Below are positions 44,621 through 55,400 of a stretch of DNA of 64,000 bases, in pieces. The notes beneath the pieces were generated by a model. That model was not told the origin of the DNA. It saw only the letters and a list, made by a program, of their open reading frames with translations, and ran no database searches. Positions within the stretch are counted from its first letter, which is position 1. Each line of letters begins with the position of its first letter. The position numbers and the translations under genes were made by a program. Origin of the DNA: Mytilinidion resinicola (lineage: Eukaryota; Ascomycota; Dothideomycetes; Mytilinidiales; Mytilinidiaceae); assembly GCF_010093595.1 (NCBI RefSeq), contig NW_022985461.1, forward strand, positions 290,454-354,453. The letters are read 5' to 3'.

Positions 44621-44933
44621 TAACTTGCCATGCCGCGTGCTCTCGGCGCGTAGGAGGTAAGAGTTCAGGATCTATTGCAAATGAGGCTATTTGCCAGGTA
44701 CCCCACCAATGATGTTGTACCAGCATGCCACCATCCTCATTAAGTAACGCGTCGTCAGTTGTTAGGATTTCCCCTCCTCCAACCACGGAGCGTCCTCGGA
44801 CCCCACGTGTAAAGATATTCAACCAGCGTTCGTTCCACCTCCCATCCATGACACAGTAGTTTCGGCGAGCCCAGTCATATGGCGTGCTGTTCCTGACGTC
44901 TGTCCCTGTGCAATACCACGTGCCCGCTAGCAT
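44571..44933 (-). CDS. Possible small protein, 120 aa
   Basis: A 120-codon frame (MLAGTWYCTGTDVRNSTPYD to GRLKSGSVQKG) with a Trp-rich composition and no recognised domain. The start lies 106 bp from the divergent phytase-like gene. Against it, its 3' end overlaps the last unit of the tandem repeat array and its codons are not as C/G-biased as neighbours. It could be a lineage-specific gene or chance. Confidence 0.3.
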   Translation of the reverse strand: MLAGTWYCTGTDVRNSTPYDWARRNYCVMDGRWNERWLNIFTRGVRGRSVVGGGEILTTDDALLNEDGGMLVQHHWWGTWQIASFAIDPELLPPTRREHAAWQVIVTKAGRLKSGSVQKG

Positions 44934-44967
44934 GTCACTCTTGCAGACCGCGGTTTGGGCGACGAGC

Positions 44968-44974
44968 TATAAAA
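44968..44974 (+). promoter_or_regulatory. TATA box of the phytase-like gene
   Basis: TATAAAA sits 72 bases upstream of the ATG at 45040, a typical position for a fungal TATA-type promoter. Confidence 0.55.
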
Positions 44975-45039
44975 CGGCTCACAGGTAACGGAAAAAAGGT
45001 TGCGCGTAGCTTTGCATCTTCGATTGAGTAACCTTCGAG

Positions 45040-46729
45040 ATGCTGTCACTCGCTGTCACAATCCTCGCCGCCGTCAGCTTGCTGCAGCCTTCCTTTGCGA
45101 ATCCAATTGCAGAGCGCGCCGATGCGCCTGTAGTCGCCCAAACTACTTGTAATGGCAAGAAGTATACCTACAAGGAGCTTGCTGGGTACGGCTTCCTGCC
45201 GTCGGACTCCCGGGACAAGACTGGGGACACGATTGGTGGGATTGGGAGTTCTATTGCGCTTGACCTGAGTTCGTGGAAGAAGATCAACGGGAGCCATGGG
45301 AAGGGCGATACGTACGAGGGGATCTTGTACGCCCTACCAGATCGCGGATGGAATACCGTTGGGACACAGAATACCCAGTCGAGGATCCAAAAGCTCGCCA
45401 TCGTCCTCAATCTCATGGATGAGGCGACCGTTGGCAATCCGTCTGCCCCGAATTTCCACATCAAGTATCTCGATACGATACTGCTTTCTGGTCCTGACGG
45501 CACACTGTGTACTGGCCTTGATGCGGATGCGACGGGCCATTTGTCCTTTCCTGGATTCCCGGATCTGCCAGTGGCTACGTACTCGGGAGATGGCTTCGGC
45601 GGGCCTGGAAAGGGAGGGAAGCGAATAGCCGTCGACGCTGAAGGGCTCGTTCTGGCTAGCGATGGCTCGTTCTGGGTCAGCGATGAGTATGGGCCGTACG
45701 TGTATCATTTCGACAAGAAGGGAAAGATGGTGGCTGCCATTAGGCCGCCCGACGCCTTCATTCCGTTCCGCAATGGCACGGAGAGGTAAAAAATCTCCAA
45801 TCAGTAGCTCGAATGCCCTCATACTTACAATCATACAGTTTCAGCGCCGACTCCCCACCGCTCTACGACCTGACCCTTACAATTACCCCCTCAGATCCCG
45901 TCAGCGGCCGCCAGAACAATCAAGGCTTCGAGGGTCTGACAGCCAGTCCGGATGGCAGATCCCTCTACGTACTGATTCAATCTGCACTTGAGCAAGAAGG
46001 CGGCACGAAGAAGTCCCATCGTCGTAACGCCCGTCTACTCCAGTACGACGTCTCCAAGCACAGCAACGCGAAATACGTCGCCGAGTACGTCGTGCAGCTA
46101 CCCGTCTTTGGCGATAACCAAGTCGCCGCCCAGTCCGAGATTCACTATGTCTCGCCCACCCAGTTCCTTATTCTGGCCCGCGACTCCGGCGCCGGCCATG
46201 GTCAGTCCGACTCTGAGTCTGTTTACCGTCACGCGGACGTGTTCGACATCTCCAAGGCTACGAACGTGAAGAGCACCACGCATGATGCGGTTGGCGGTGC
46301 CATTGCAAGCACCAAGGGCGAGCTGAACGCGGATATTGTGCCTGCGACGTACTGCTCGTGGCTCGACTACAACGTCAACGCGCAGCTGAACCGTTTCGGT
46401 GTCCACAATGGTGGTGCGCAGGATGCGGGCCTGTTGAACGAGAAGTGGGAGTCTCTAGCTCTGGCTCCGATCAGTAAGGACGACAAGAAGAGGAAGACGG
46501 ATGATTGGGATGAGTATTTCTTGATCTCGTTCTCTGACAACGACTTCATTACCCAGAATGGTACGTCTTTTCTCGTATGATCTCTTGACGCGTGCGGTGT
46601 TTGGCTAATGAGGACGCAGGATTCATCAACTTTGGGAAGGATCCGTACAAGGATGCGTCTGGATTCAACCTCGACAACCAGGCGCTCGTGTTCAGGGTGA
46701 AGCTGCCCAAGGGATCGAAGCTGGCATGA
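45040..46729 (+). CDS. Secreted phytase-like (esterase-like) protein
   Basis: Secreted protein with the phytase-like/esterase-like fold (Pfam phytase-like, PF13449 type, a beta-propeller). Three exons: 45040-45785, 45839-46560, 46620-46729, giving 525 aa (introns 53 and 59 bp). Signal peptide MLSLAVTILAAVSLLQPSFA, cleaved near residue 20, then a possible ER dibasic-free pro-segment (NPIAERADAPVVAQ). Family features are GIGSSIALDLSSWKK, YALPDRGWNT, LVLASDGSFWVSDEYGPYVY and NNQGFEGLTASPDGRSLYVL, where the DExGPY and GFEGLT motifs are typical. The C-terminus (DNQALVFRVKLPKG) follows the short last exon. Substrate unproven; the family is named for sequence likeness and many members are not shown to be phytases. 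Confidence 0.85.
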
Positions 46730-48760
46730 GTGATGAAATGGCTCGTATCATTGAAACTGGGGGTTCCTCGCCATGATGAGAGACTTGATTAGAGTGAGGA
46801 AGGGGTTTGGTCTGAAGAAAAGTAATGTGCATAACACTGTTGCACTCGCATCAAGTACCTCTATAAAAGTCTCGTAACTACACTACCCAACGTCTTGTAC
46901 TTAAAGTGATGAGCATAGCATCTCCCTGAAAGACAAAGCTGTCTCACTAAACAGCACTCGCACACCGATCACAGTATCGAGGGCGCCGCAACACCCCCAA
47001 CTCCCAGCAGCAATGCTCCCGGGCATGCGGAGACCCACGGCTCCGACGCATGGCACCCATTTCGTCGCTGCTATCACGCCCTCTCATGCACACGAATAAT
47101 ATCCCCGTGCGCACTAGCTTCGTCTGACTCGCACTTCAGATGCCTCAATCTTAAGCGGCGGAGACACATCAAAAGTGGATGGTTTATGGGGATGCTCGGG
47201 AGGGGCCCGATCCGCGTGCTAAATTATCCCCAGCTTTTTTTTTCTGCGCGGGGGCCCTAATTGCTTAGAGCATATCGGACCGCGGAGTGGAGCGTGACAC
47301 ACAGAGGTATCGTACGGGAGAAGTCTGGTAGATGGATGGATGCAGCATACGCGAAGCAACGCATAAACAGCATTCCTCGGAAAACTACAAAAGATCGCAT
47401 CTAGACATCGACGATGATTCACCACCGAAAAGCTACCGAAAATGGTCTTTCGACATATGCACTATTGCTACAACCGTACTATACGTCTGGGCTGGACGAT
47501 CAATCCAGCCCCGCGTCTACAGCGGAAGATCCCCGGGGCGGACAACGTGGCCGGTCAGATCTCTGAAGCTTCAATTGGCAATGAGGGGTCTGTTGGGAGG
47601 ACGATCACAGTGGTGCGGTGCTATACAGGCCGATGAACACATGGGGTCATGCGCGGAAGTCCAGACCAATCCGAGCTGTGCAAAAGTTCACGAATCTACA
47701 CCGACTGCTGCTCATCCATCTGGTTGTCTTGCCTTCTTGACATCCATAACGGACGCAGCACTCGGAACGCAGCACGCAACCTCAGAGTCTCAGAAGACGA
47801 TTGCATCGTGGGTGATCCACGAACGCAGCAAGGGTCTTTCCAACGTGGCATGACCCTTTCAGAGGGTCGTCTCGAAGCGGTTTACGGCCATGATGAGACT
47901 GGGAGCAGGCATCGCACGGCCTCCCTTGCCGCTAGAACAGATCTGCTGCGCATCCTCCGACTCCATGTCAACGGCGACACCGGTGTCTGCGTCGATTGTT
48001 CTCTCCAGATGGTGGTGAGGGGGAGCTGACCCGTTCGAGATGTCGACGACACCGCACATGACGGAAAGCTGCGAGGCCCATGAGGACATCTGGGGGTCAG
48101 CGACCTCCGGGCCAGGACCGCCGAGCAACTGGCCGGCGGATGGCTGCAGGTCCAGCGCTTTTTGGCTGGTCGCGCAGTTGTATGCGCCGCACCGAGAGCT
48201 GAATCGCCAGAATTCCTTCTGCTGTGCCGCACGCACGACTCACGTTCATCGCCAACAAAGACGACCTGACTCAAAGAGACATCTCCCAATCACGGCCTCG
48301 GCGGCATCCGCGTTCCTCATCCCCGTCTCCAGGCTCCCTAGCAGTTCATCGGATGGACCCTTCGCGCTGTTTGGCCCCTCTCCCCGCATCTTCCCCATTT
48401 CTTTCCCAGTGATCTGGAAGCGACCCAGCCCGCCCGAGCTGGCCATCCAGAGCACGCGTTGGGACAGGCCTCTGGACCTTTGAGTTGACGCTTGCGACTC
48501 AGCGCCCGGCAGACCTGCTCCGTAGCACGACACACCTCAAACGCTATCTTGTGGAAACGCGGCATATAAAACTGGACCTTCCCCGGATCCCTGGGGTTGT
48601 TGGCACCTCGATCCTCTGCTTCGACCTCCATCTCTCCCTCCGGAAGGATACCAGCGGCCCTCTACTTGGTCTCGCCTCCTTTTAATTGTGCTGTCTTTTC
48701 AGACGCCAATTCTTGTCGTGTTCATATATGTCAATTGCCTATTTCTACCATTGAGCATCC
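46730..48760. other. 2 kb intergenic region
   Basis: Several overlapping frames on both strands at 47330-48680 lack domains or splice logic. A T9 run lies at about 47236. The last 200 bp form the promoter and leader of the MFS pump, with TATAAAA at 48565-48571. Confidence 0.5.
48565..48571 (+). promoter_or_regulatory. TATA box of the TRI12-type transporter
   Basis: TATAAAA 195 bases before the ATG, followed by a CT-rich leader. The distance allows a leader of about 150 nt. Confidence 0.35.
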
Positions 48761-50745
48761 ATGGCTTTGAACGAGAAGACCGGACCCGTCATCGTGTCCG
48801 AACATGACGAGAAGGGCTCCGAAACGCGACCGGTGGACAAGGTTGAGGAGGTGCATGCCGTGAAGAAGATCCACGCCGATGGCACTGTTGACTTGGTCGA
48901 TACGCATGCCATTGGTGGTGCGATGGAAGAAATGCCAAAGGGGTACTACTACAGTCCTCAATTCCTCGGCACAGTGCTCGCGATATGCCTTGGTTCAATC
49001 TGCGCGTATCTGGGATGGGTGCTACCAGCGAATACACTGTATGTAACATCAGGATCTCGTGTCGTAGCGGAACCTAACAGAGCCTCAGCTCGCTCATCAA
49101 CGAAGACATCGGACCCTCGCCCAACCTCAACTGGGTAGCCACCGTCTGGACATTGGGCACTGCCGTTGGTTTCCTCCTCGTCGGACGACTCTCTGATATC
49201 TTTGGTCGCAAATGGATGGTTATGAGCTCCAACGTACTCGGACTCATTGGCTGCATCATCGGCGCCAATGCGCACAACATCAACACTTTGATTGGAGCAA
49301 ACCTTTGCAATGGGCTGGCAGCTGCTGGTCAGCTTTCCTTCGGCATTGTACTAGGAGAGCTCGTGCCGAACAAGCACAGAGGGCCATGGGTTACGCTTGT
49401 GTTCCTGTCGTCGCTGCCTTTTGCTGGTAAGTTCCACTTATTGATGCAACCTTTTACATCTGTACTGACTCCCAATCCAAGTTTTCGGCCCCATCATTGC
49501 GAGAACCTTCATCGAGCAGACTGCCGCCAAGTGGCGATGGAGCTACTATCTTGGAATCATCATGTCTGGCCTGACTGTCATCCTCTATCAGATCTTCTAC
49601 CACCCCCCTTCATTCAGCCAGCTGCACGTGCACGGCAAGTCCAAGTGGCAGATGTTCAAGGAGCTTGACTTCATCGGCATCTTCCTCTACATCGCCGGTC
49701 TCGTCATCTTCCTGATTGGACTGTCCTGGGGAGGCGGAGTTTACCCTTGGAAGAGTGCTGCGGTCATTTGCTCGATCGTCCTTGGAGCCCTCACTCTGGT
49801 CGCATTTGGCCTCTATGGTATGTCCATTCTTGTAGTCCCTGCGCCGGTTCTTCCGATTCTAACAACCTCACAGAGGCCTTCGTCTTCAAGGGCCAAGCCC
49901 TGATGCCCCTCCGCCTCTTCAAGAACATCCAATACTTCGCCATCGTCATGGTCGCCGCCATCGCCGCCATGGTGTACTACTCCCTCACCGTCCTCTGGCC
50001 CACCATCATCGGCACCGTCTACACCACTGACTCCAAGAAAATCGGCTGGCAATCCTCCGTCGTCGGTGGCGGCGTCCTCCTCGGCCAAGCCGTCGGTGGC
50101 TTCGCCATCACTTACATTCCCAAGGTCAAAATCCAAGTCATCGTGCTCGCCTGCTTGGCCACCGCTTTCTTAGGCGCGCAGGCATCATTGAGCGTCGACG
50201 GACACACCCGCTTCATCACTCTCGGCGTGCTTGGCACCTTTGTCATCGGCTGGATCGACAACATCGCCTTCCCCGGCGTGACCATGATCTACGAAGCGCA
50301 GGACATCGGCCTCGCATCCGGCATCCTCGGCTCCATCCGCGCCGTCGGCGGCGCCGTAGCGCAGGCCCTCTACGTCTCCATACTCAACACCAAAGTCACC
50401 CAGTACCTCCCCGAGTACGTCGTGCCCGCGGCCGTCGGCGCCGGGCTGCCCGCCTCCTCCATCCCCGCGCTCTTCGCCGGCATCACCGCCGGCAACTTCT
50501 CCGCTGTGCCGGACATCACACCAAAGATCATCGCGGCGACGGGTGCCGCCGTCACGCATGCTTATCTGTCGAGCTTCCATATCGTGTTCTACGCCGTCAT
50601 TCCGTTTGGCTGCTTGCTCATCTTCTTTGCGGCGCTGACGCCGAACTTCGAGAAGTACTTGACGCATAATGTGAGTCGGCGGCTGCAGCACATGGGGAAG
50701 TTGGCGGCCGAGGGCAGGGATATTGAGGGCGAGGCGGCTGTTTGA
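48761..50745 (+). CDS. TRI12-type MFS efflux pump (14 TM)
   Basis: Drug:proton antiporter-2-like MFS transporter of the fungal TRI12 group (trichothecene efflux pump and siderophore transporter relatives). Four exons: 48761-49038, 49089-49426, 49482-49817, 49874-50745, giving 607 aa. A 65-residue charged cytosolic lead (MALNEKTGPVIVSEHDEKGS) precedes the first membrane segment (FLGTVLAICLGSICAYLGWV). The signature WVATVWTLGTAVGFLLVGRLSDIFGRKW covers TM2-TM3 with the GRLSDIFGRK loop. FPGVTMIYEAQDIGLASG lies in the second half. The tail EKYLTHNVSRRLQHMGKLAA is cytosolic. At intron 1 the CAG at 49088 is used rather than the upstream AACAG, because only that keeps frame. Substrate unknown; no biosynthetic cluster surrounds it, which argues against a pathway-specific pump. 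Confidence 0.88.
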
Positions 50746-51375
50746 TGAGGAGTGCGATTGTTTCTATATATGAATGCGGGTGTAATTAATGAGGAGATGT
50801 TTGTTACGATATGATAGCGATTAGATTGGAATGGGTGGAAAATATACCCGTGTTTTGCTGTTGATGTTTATTCTCAGGCTTGTGTGTGTGATGACTACTG
50901 TTAGTGAAAGAGGGCTGTTGTGATGATGGAGGGGCTTCTTTGCTGCCTCGCGTGTTGTAAGTTCGTACACACATCTTATCCGAGTTTTTACAATGCGCCG
51001 AAGGCTCAGTTGGGTGTCCGGAGTGGACATTTCCTGAAACAAAAGCGCGTCGAATACATTCAATCGTATAGCAGCTTATTTCAGACGCCACGTGCTCTTT
51101 GTCGTGGGCACTGGTTTTCACCAGAGCAACGGTTCCTAGATCAGGTCTGGGGAAAGAGACGTGTGCGACGAGGAATACTGGGGCGCCTCACTTCTCGATC
51201 GTGGAGCTCAGTTACGCCCTCCTACACATCCGACCGAATCGACAAAACTTTGATAGACGCTGTGATGCTGGGGGGTGCGTGGCGTAGTCCCTACTTGTCA
51301 CCAAAGCAAGAGATTCTTAATAGTTACAGTGGCTGTTAGACCTGTGGATGTGCGCAGTCTTGGCAAGCGGGCCGA
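50746..51375. other. Intergenic, transition to repeat island
   Basis: 3' region of the MFS pump, then sequence without gene signals. A TGTTAGACCTGTGG at 51333 could be the edge of an LTR-like or other element because repeat DNA begins just after it, but no matching end was identified. Confidence 0.4.
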
Positions 51376-51617
51376 CCTCAGCCCTGCAGCTTTGCGATCC
51401 AACTTAACTTTAGCCATGCCTCTGGTTAACTAACTCAACACCTACAGAATTCGCCACCTCACAAGGGTGAAGTCGGAGCGGGTCGGCCGTCCTCCCTGCC
51501 AGCGTGATCGCAGTATTCATGCGGTCTCTCGAGACCGGAAGGGGACGAATTTTAAGCTTAATGGTAAATTTAGTTCTAACAGCATCCATCCTGCTACTTA
51601 TATAAAGGATTCTAGAA
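51375..51617 (-). repeat. Left inverted repeat of the NLR island
   Basis: The reverse complement of 51375-51505 aligns with 58404-58536 at roughly 80 percent by eye, including AGGGAGGACGGCCGACCCGC, CTTGTGAGGTGGCGA and TTCTGTAGGTGTT blocks. Beyond the strong block, a shared GGATTCTAGAA at 51607-51617 (right copy 58311-58321, inverted) at similar distance indicates the homology is longer but decayed. Differences are mostly transitions with A/T on this side. Confidence 0.75.
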
Positions 51618-51750
51618 GCTTCGGTCTGCTAAGTGTTACAGTTTATACCTGGGCCTTGCACGTGCGCAGGCACGGAGGACTTAGGTTGGAATAGTGGTTA
51701 ACTGCGTCTTCATTTAGGAAGCCCGAAGGCCAGTTTATATACACAGCGAG

Positions 51751-51830
51751 CTGAGGCAACAGGAAGGTAGTGTAGGCAACAGGAAGACAGTGTAGGCAAC
51801 AGGAAGACAGTGTAGGCAACAGGTAGTGTA
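51751..51830 (+). repeat. 20-bp minisatellite
   Basis: The unit TGTAGGCAACAGGAAGACAG occurs in full at 51771 and 51791, with a variant copy at 51751 (CTGAGGCAACAGGAAGGTAG) and a partial copy from 51811. Confidence 0.85.
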
Positions 51831-52409
51831 GGTACCCCAGTCCCTCTCCATAGAAGTTGTTACCTGATACGTACGTAGGCAGCGCAATATGACACTAACT
51901 CTCTACAGATAATGTTTTCAAGCGATCCAGCCACGGCGTTGAGGCTGGAACAACCTGAGTGGAGGCCACAAGCTAGCAAGCGAGCGCCTTGGCGCGAGTA
52001 TTTCAGCTGTTCGCCCCTAAGTTCCTTTGTAGCTCCTTGAGCCAGATACGTCTTGTCAATCTGTTACGGTTCTACCGTCCAAAGGCTCGATTCGAGATCG
52101 AGCCCGTCCTCGTATCCAATCGTTACGAATCCGACTGTCTACTTGCACTCCTGCCTGCCGGCCAGCACCTAGATCCCGCCCGCCGCCCGAGAACCGTGAC
52201 ACCGAGTGGCTAATCACCAACTGCGGATTTACGCTTACCTCTAGAGTTCTCTGAGAAGAAAATATAAAGAAAAGGAAAAATAGTTAATTACAAGAAGACA
52301 ATCAATTTGTGTTATAATCATAATGCTAAAAAGATTGTAGCCACTAAATCTCACAACTGTTTCCTAAACTATAAGAAGCCTTAAATATGTATTCCCGAAA
52401 GGTCGAGCC
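51831..52409. other. Probable transposon-derived sequence
   Basis: No open gene. A TGTTACGGTTCTACCG stretch at 52070 and a GAGAACCGTGACACCGAGTG segment near 52190 look like retroelement end or primer-site debris, but no paired terminal repeat was found. The last 150 bp before the NLR stop codon are AT-rich, consistent with its 3' UTR. Confidence 0.35.
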
Positions 52410-55400
52410 TTATTTTGTGGCGCCCGCTTCGCGAAGATATTCTACAACCGTTTTGTATCCTCTTTCTGTCGCTGCCTGTAGTGCTGTCCTTCCACTACTT
52501 CCTGCTGCTGCTGCATTAACATCGGCCTTCTCTTGAAGCAGACGCTTAACTACTGCAAGATGTCCTCCTTCTGCCGCTGCCTGTAGTGCTGTNNNNNNNN
52601 NNNNNNNNNNNNNNNNNNNNNNNNNNNNNNNNNNNNNNNNNNNNNNNNNNNNNNNNNNNNNNNNNNNNNNNNNNNNNNNNNNNNNNNNNNNNNNNNNNNN
52701 NNNNNNNNNNNNNNNNNNNNNNNNNNNNNNNNNNNNNNNNNNNNNNNNNNNNNNNNNNNNNNNNNNNNNNNNNNNNNNNNNNNNNNNNNNNNNNNNNNNN
52801 NNNNNNNNNNNNNNNNNNNNNNNNNNNNNNNNNNNNNNNNNNNNNNNNNNNNNNNNNNNNNNNNNNNNNNNNNNNNNNNNNNNNNNNNNNNNNNNNNNNN
52901 NNNNNNNNNNNNNNNNNNNNNNNNNNNNNNNNNNNNNNNNNNNNNNNNNNNNNNNNNNNNNNNNNNNNNNNNNNNNNNNNNNNNNNNNNNNNNNNNNNNN
53001 NNNNNNNNNNNNNNNNNNNNNNNNNNNNNNNNNNNNNNNNNNNNNNNNNNNNNNNNNNNNNNNNNNNNNNNNNNNNNNNNNNNNNNNNNNNNNNNNNNNN
53101 NNNNNNNNNNNNNNNNNNNNNNNNNNNNNNNNNNNNNNNNNNNNNNNNNNNNNNNNNNNNNNNNNNNNNNNNNNNNNNNNNNNNNNNNNNNNNNNNNNNN
53201 NNNNNNNNNNNNNNNNNNNNNNNNNNNNNNNNNNNNNNNNNNNNNNNNNNNNNNNNNNNNNNNNNNNNNNNNNNNNNNNNNNNNNNNNNNNNNNNNNNNN
53301 NNNNNNNNNNNNNNNNNNNNNNNNNNNNNNNNNNNNNNNNNNNNNNNNNNNNNNNNNNNNNNNNNNNNNNNNNNNNNNNNNNNNNNNNNNNNNNCGCTCA
53401 ACTACTGCAAGATGCCCTCCTTCTGCCGCTGCCTGTAGTGCTGTTCTTCCACCACTTCTTGCTGCTGCTGTATTAACATCAGCCTTCTCTTGAAGCAGCC
53501 GCTCTACAACTTCATAATGTCCCAAGTGAGAGACTCTCATTAATTCATGACTGATTTCGCTTTCAAATGGTCTCATTACACAATCATTCGTTCTTTTCGC
53601 GCCCAATATTATCTCCAACTGCTCAAGGTTGGCCGACGCGCATGCAGAGGCAAACAGCCTCTTCCCTTCCTCTCTCCAAAGGTACTTCCAGTAGCTAGAC
53701 TCTTGTATGGTTGCAATCTTTTGCCAAACACAGAAAATAATCGTATGGCCATTTCTTACAGCCCAGACGAACATATTCCAGAACGGCAAGGATTCCTTGT
53801 CTTCAATGGAGCTCCATGGCATCCATTCTTTTGGTAGATGCGTACTGTGTATGAAGTTTTCTATTGTCGTAAACCGTTTTGTATCTTGCAGAGCAATGTA
53901 ACGGATGTGGCTGTACCAGTAGCTCTTACAGTATTCGAGTATTTGGAAGGTAGGGTCCACCTTTTTCGATTGACGGGCGCTCAGTTCAGTTCTCAAAATG
54001 TTGACTAGGTCAACAGGTTGATCTGGGGTCCTGCCTCGGCGGCTTCTGGCAGCATTCAATGCCCATGGCCGAATGAAACTCGGAGTTACATTCCCTAGCA
54101 GGCCCACAGGGTGACCCATTGCATGAAGATATTTTGTGTCGGAGGTCCGTGTAAGTGCTTTATGAAAATCCGTGAAAGACAGATACGTCAGGCAAATATC
54201 TGCCATATACTGCTCTGCCTTGGTTTCTTCGATAGCGAAGCTAGCAACTTCTCGTCTGCCAGAACAGCCTAGCAGAAAAGACTCAACGGTGTGATGAGCC
54301 AGCGATACTGTTCTGTTAGCCTCATCGCAATTGACGAGGTTTCCACACAGTCTAGCGAGTCTCGGTATGTCAAGTATGGAAGAGGGGCTTTGCCATGACT
54401 TCTGGTTGATGGAGATAGATACGGCTTCTTCTAGTTCACCGATAGTCAACGGTCTTTTGCTATAAATAACCCACTGAAATGCCTTCTTTGCTCTTTCGGC
54501 TCGGTCGTCAGCGCCATTGGTGAGTCTTTGTAGTAAGAGGCTATACAGATCTGCGATTTTTCGTGGGAGAGCTTCAAGGAGATCGGGAATTCTGTCTGGG
54601 GTTCCGTGCTCCTCGTAGACGTCGAGAATAGCCTTAAGCTGCAGGTCCGGCCAGAGGAACCTTAAAGCTAACATTAGCCCAAACATGTAATCAAGTCGGG
54701 GACCATTAACTTGCACTCACATTCCTTCCGCGTCAAATATTAATTTCTGCTTGATTATATCAAGCGCATAAGGAGAACAATCAGACAGTTTCTCCTGCGA
54801 ATACTTATCAATCTGCGATTGGACAAACACTTCGATGTCATCTTTGAGGTCCTCCGGCCTGATATTCAGCGCCAAACCGCGGGTGAAAACCTTTGACATG
54901 TCCATGGCTGCGTGGGTGGTGGCAAGAATTCGAGCAGCATGCGTTCTTTGTACGTCTTTGAGGAAGGATTTGACATTTCTCTGTTCAATCTCATCTGCTT
55001 CGTCGAGTCCATCAATGAGGAGGAAACAGCCTTTAAATTTCCTGCAGGAGTGCAAGAAAAGCTGTTCAAGTTCGCTGGTGGTGGGTTCTGACTGATCTAT
55101 CCGGTCTATGAAGAGCGACTCCAAACGCCTCTGCAACTCTGGGACAAGGGCCTCGAGTTTGATCATCTGGTGCAAAGTACATCTTAGAAAGGTAGATGCT
55201 TTCAATGACTTCTTCTCGGAGGAATCAAAGAAATAGTAGATGACGACTGTTTCGTTTTGAGCTGAGAATTTCATTCTCAGGTGATCGATAATATATCCCC
55301 TAAAGCATTGTTTAGAATGTATATTACTATGACCTCCTTAGGGATTAGTGGATAACACACAGAAGAACAGTTTTTCCACAACCAGCTTTAAGTCAGCAAA

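Noticed and set aside
51333..51910. Solo LTR starting TGTTAG
   Set aside because: No matching ACA/CA end with target duplication and no primer-binding site could be identified.
52586..53476. Other open frames spanning the N gap
   Set aside because: They consist almost only of undetermined bases; only the NLR frame is supported by sequence on both sides.
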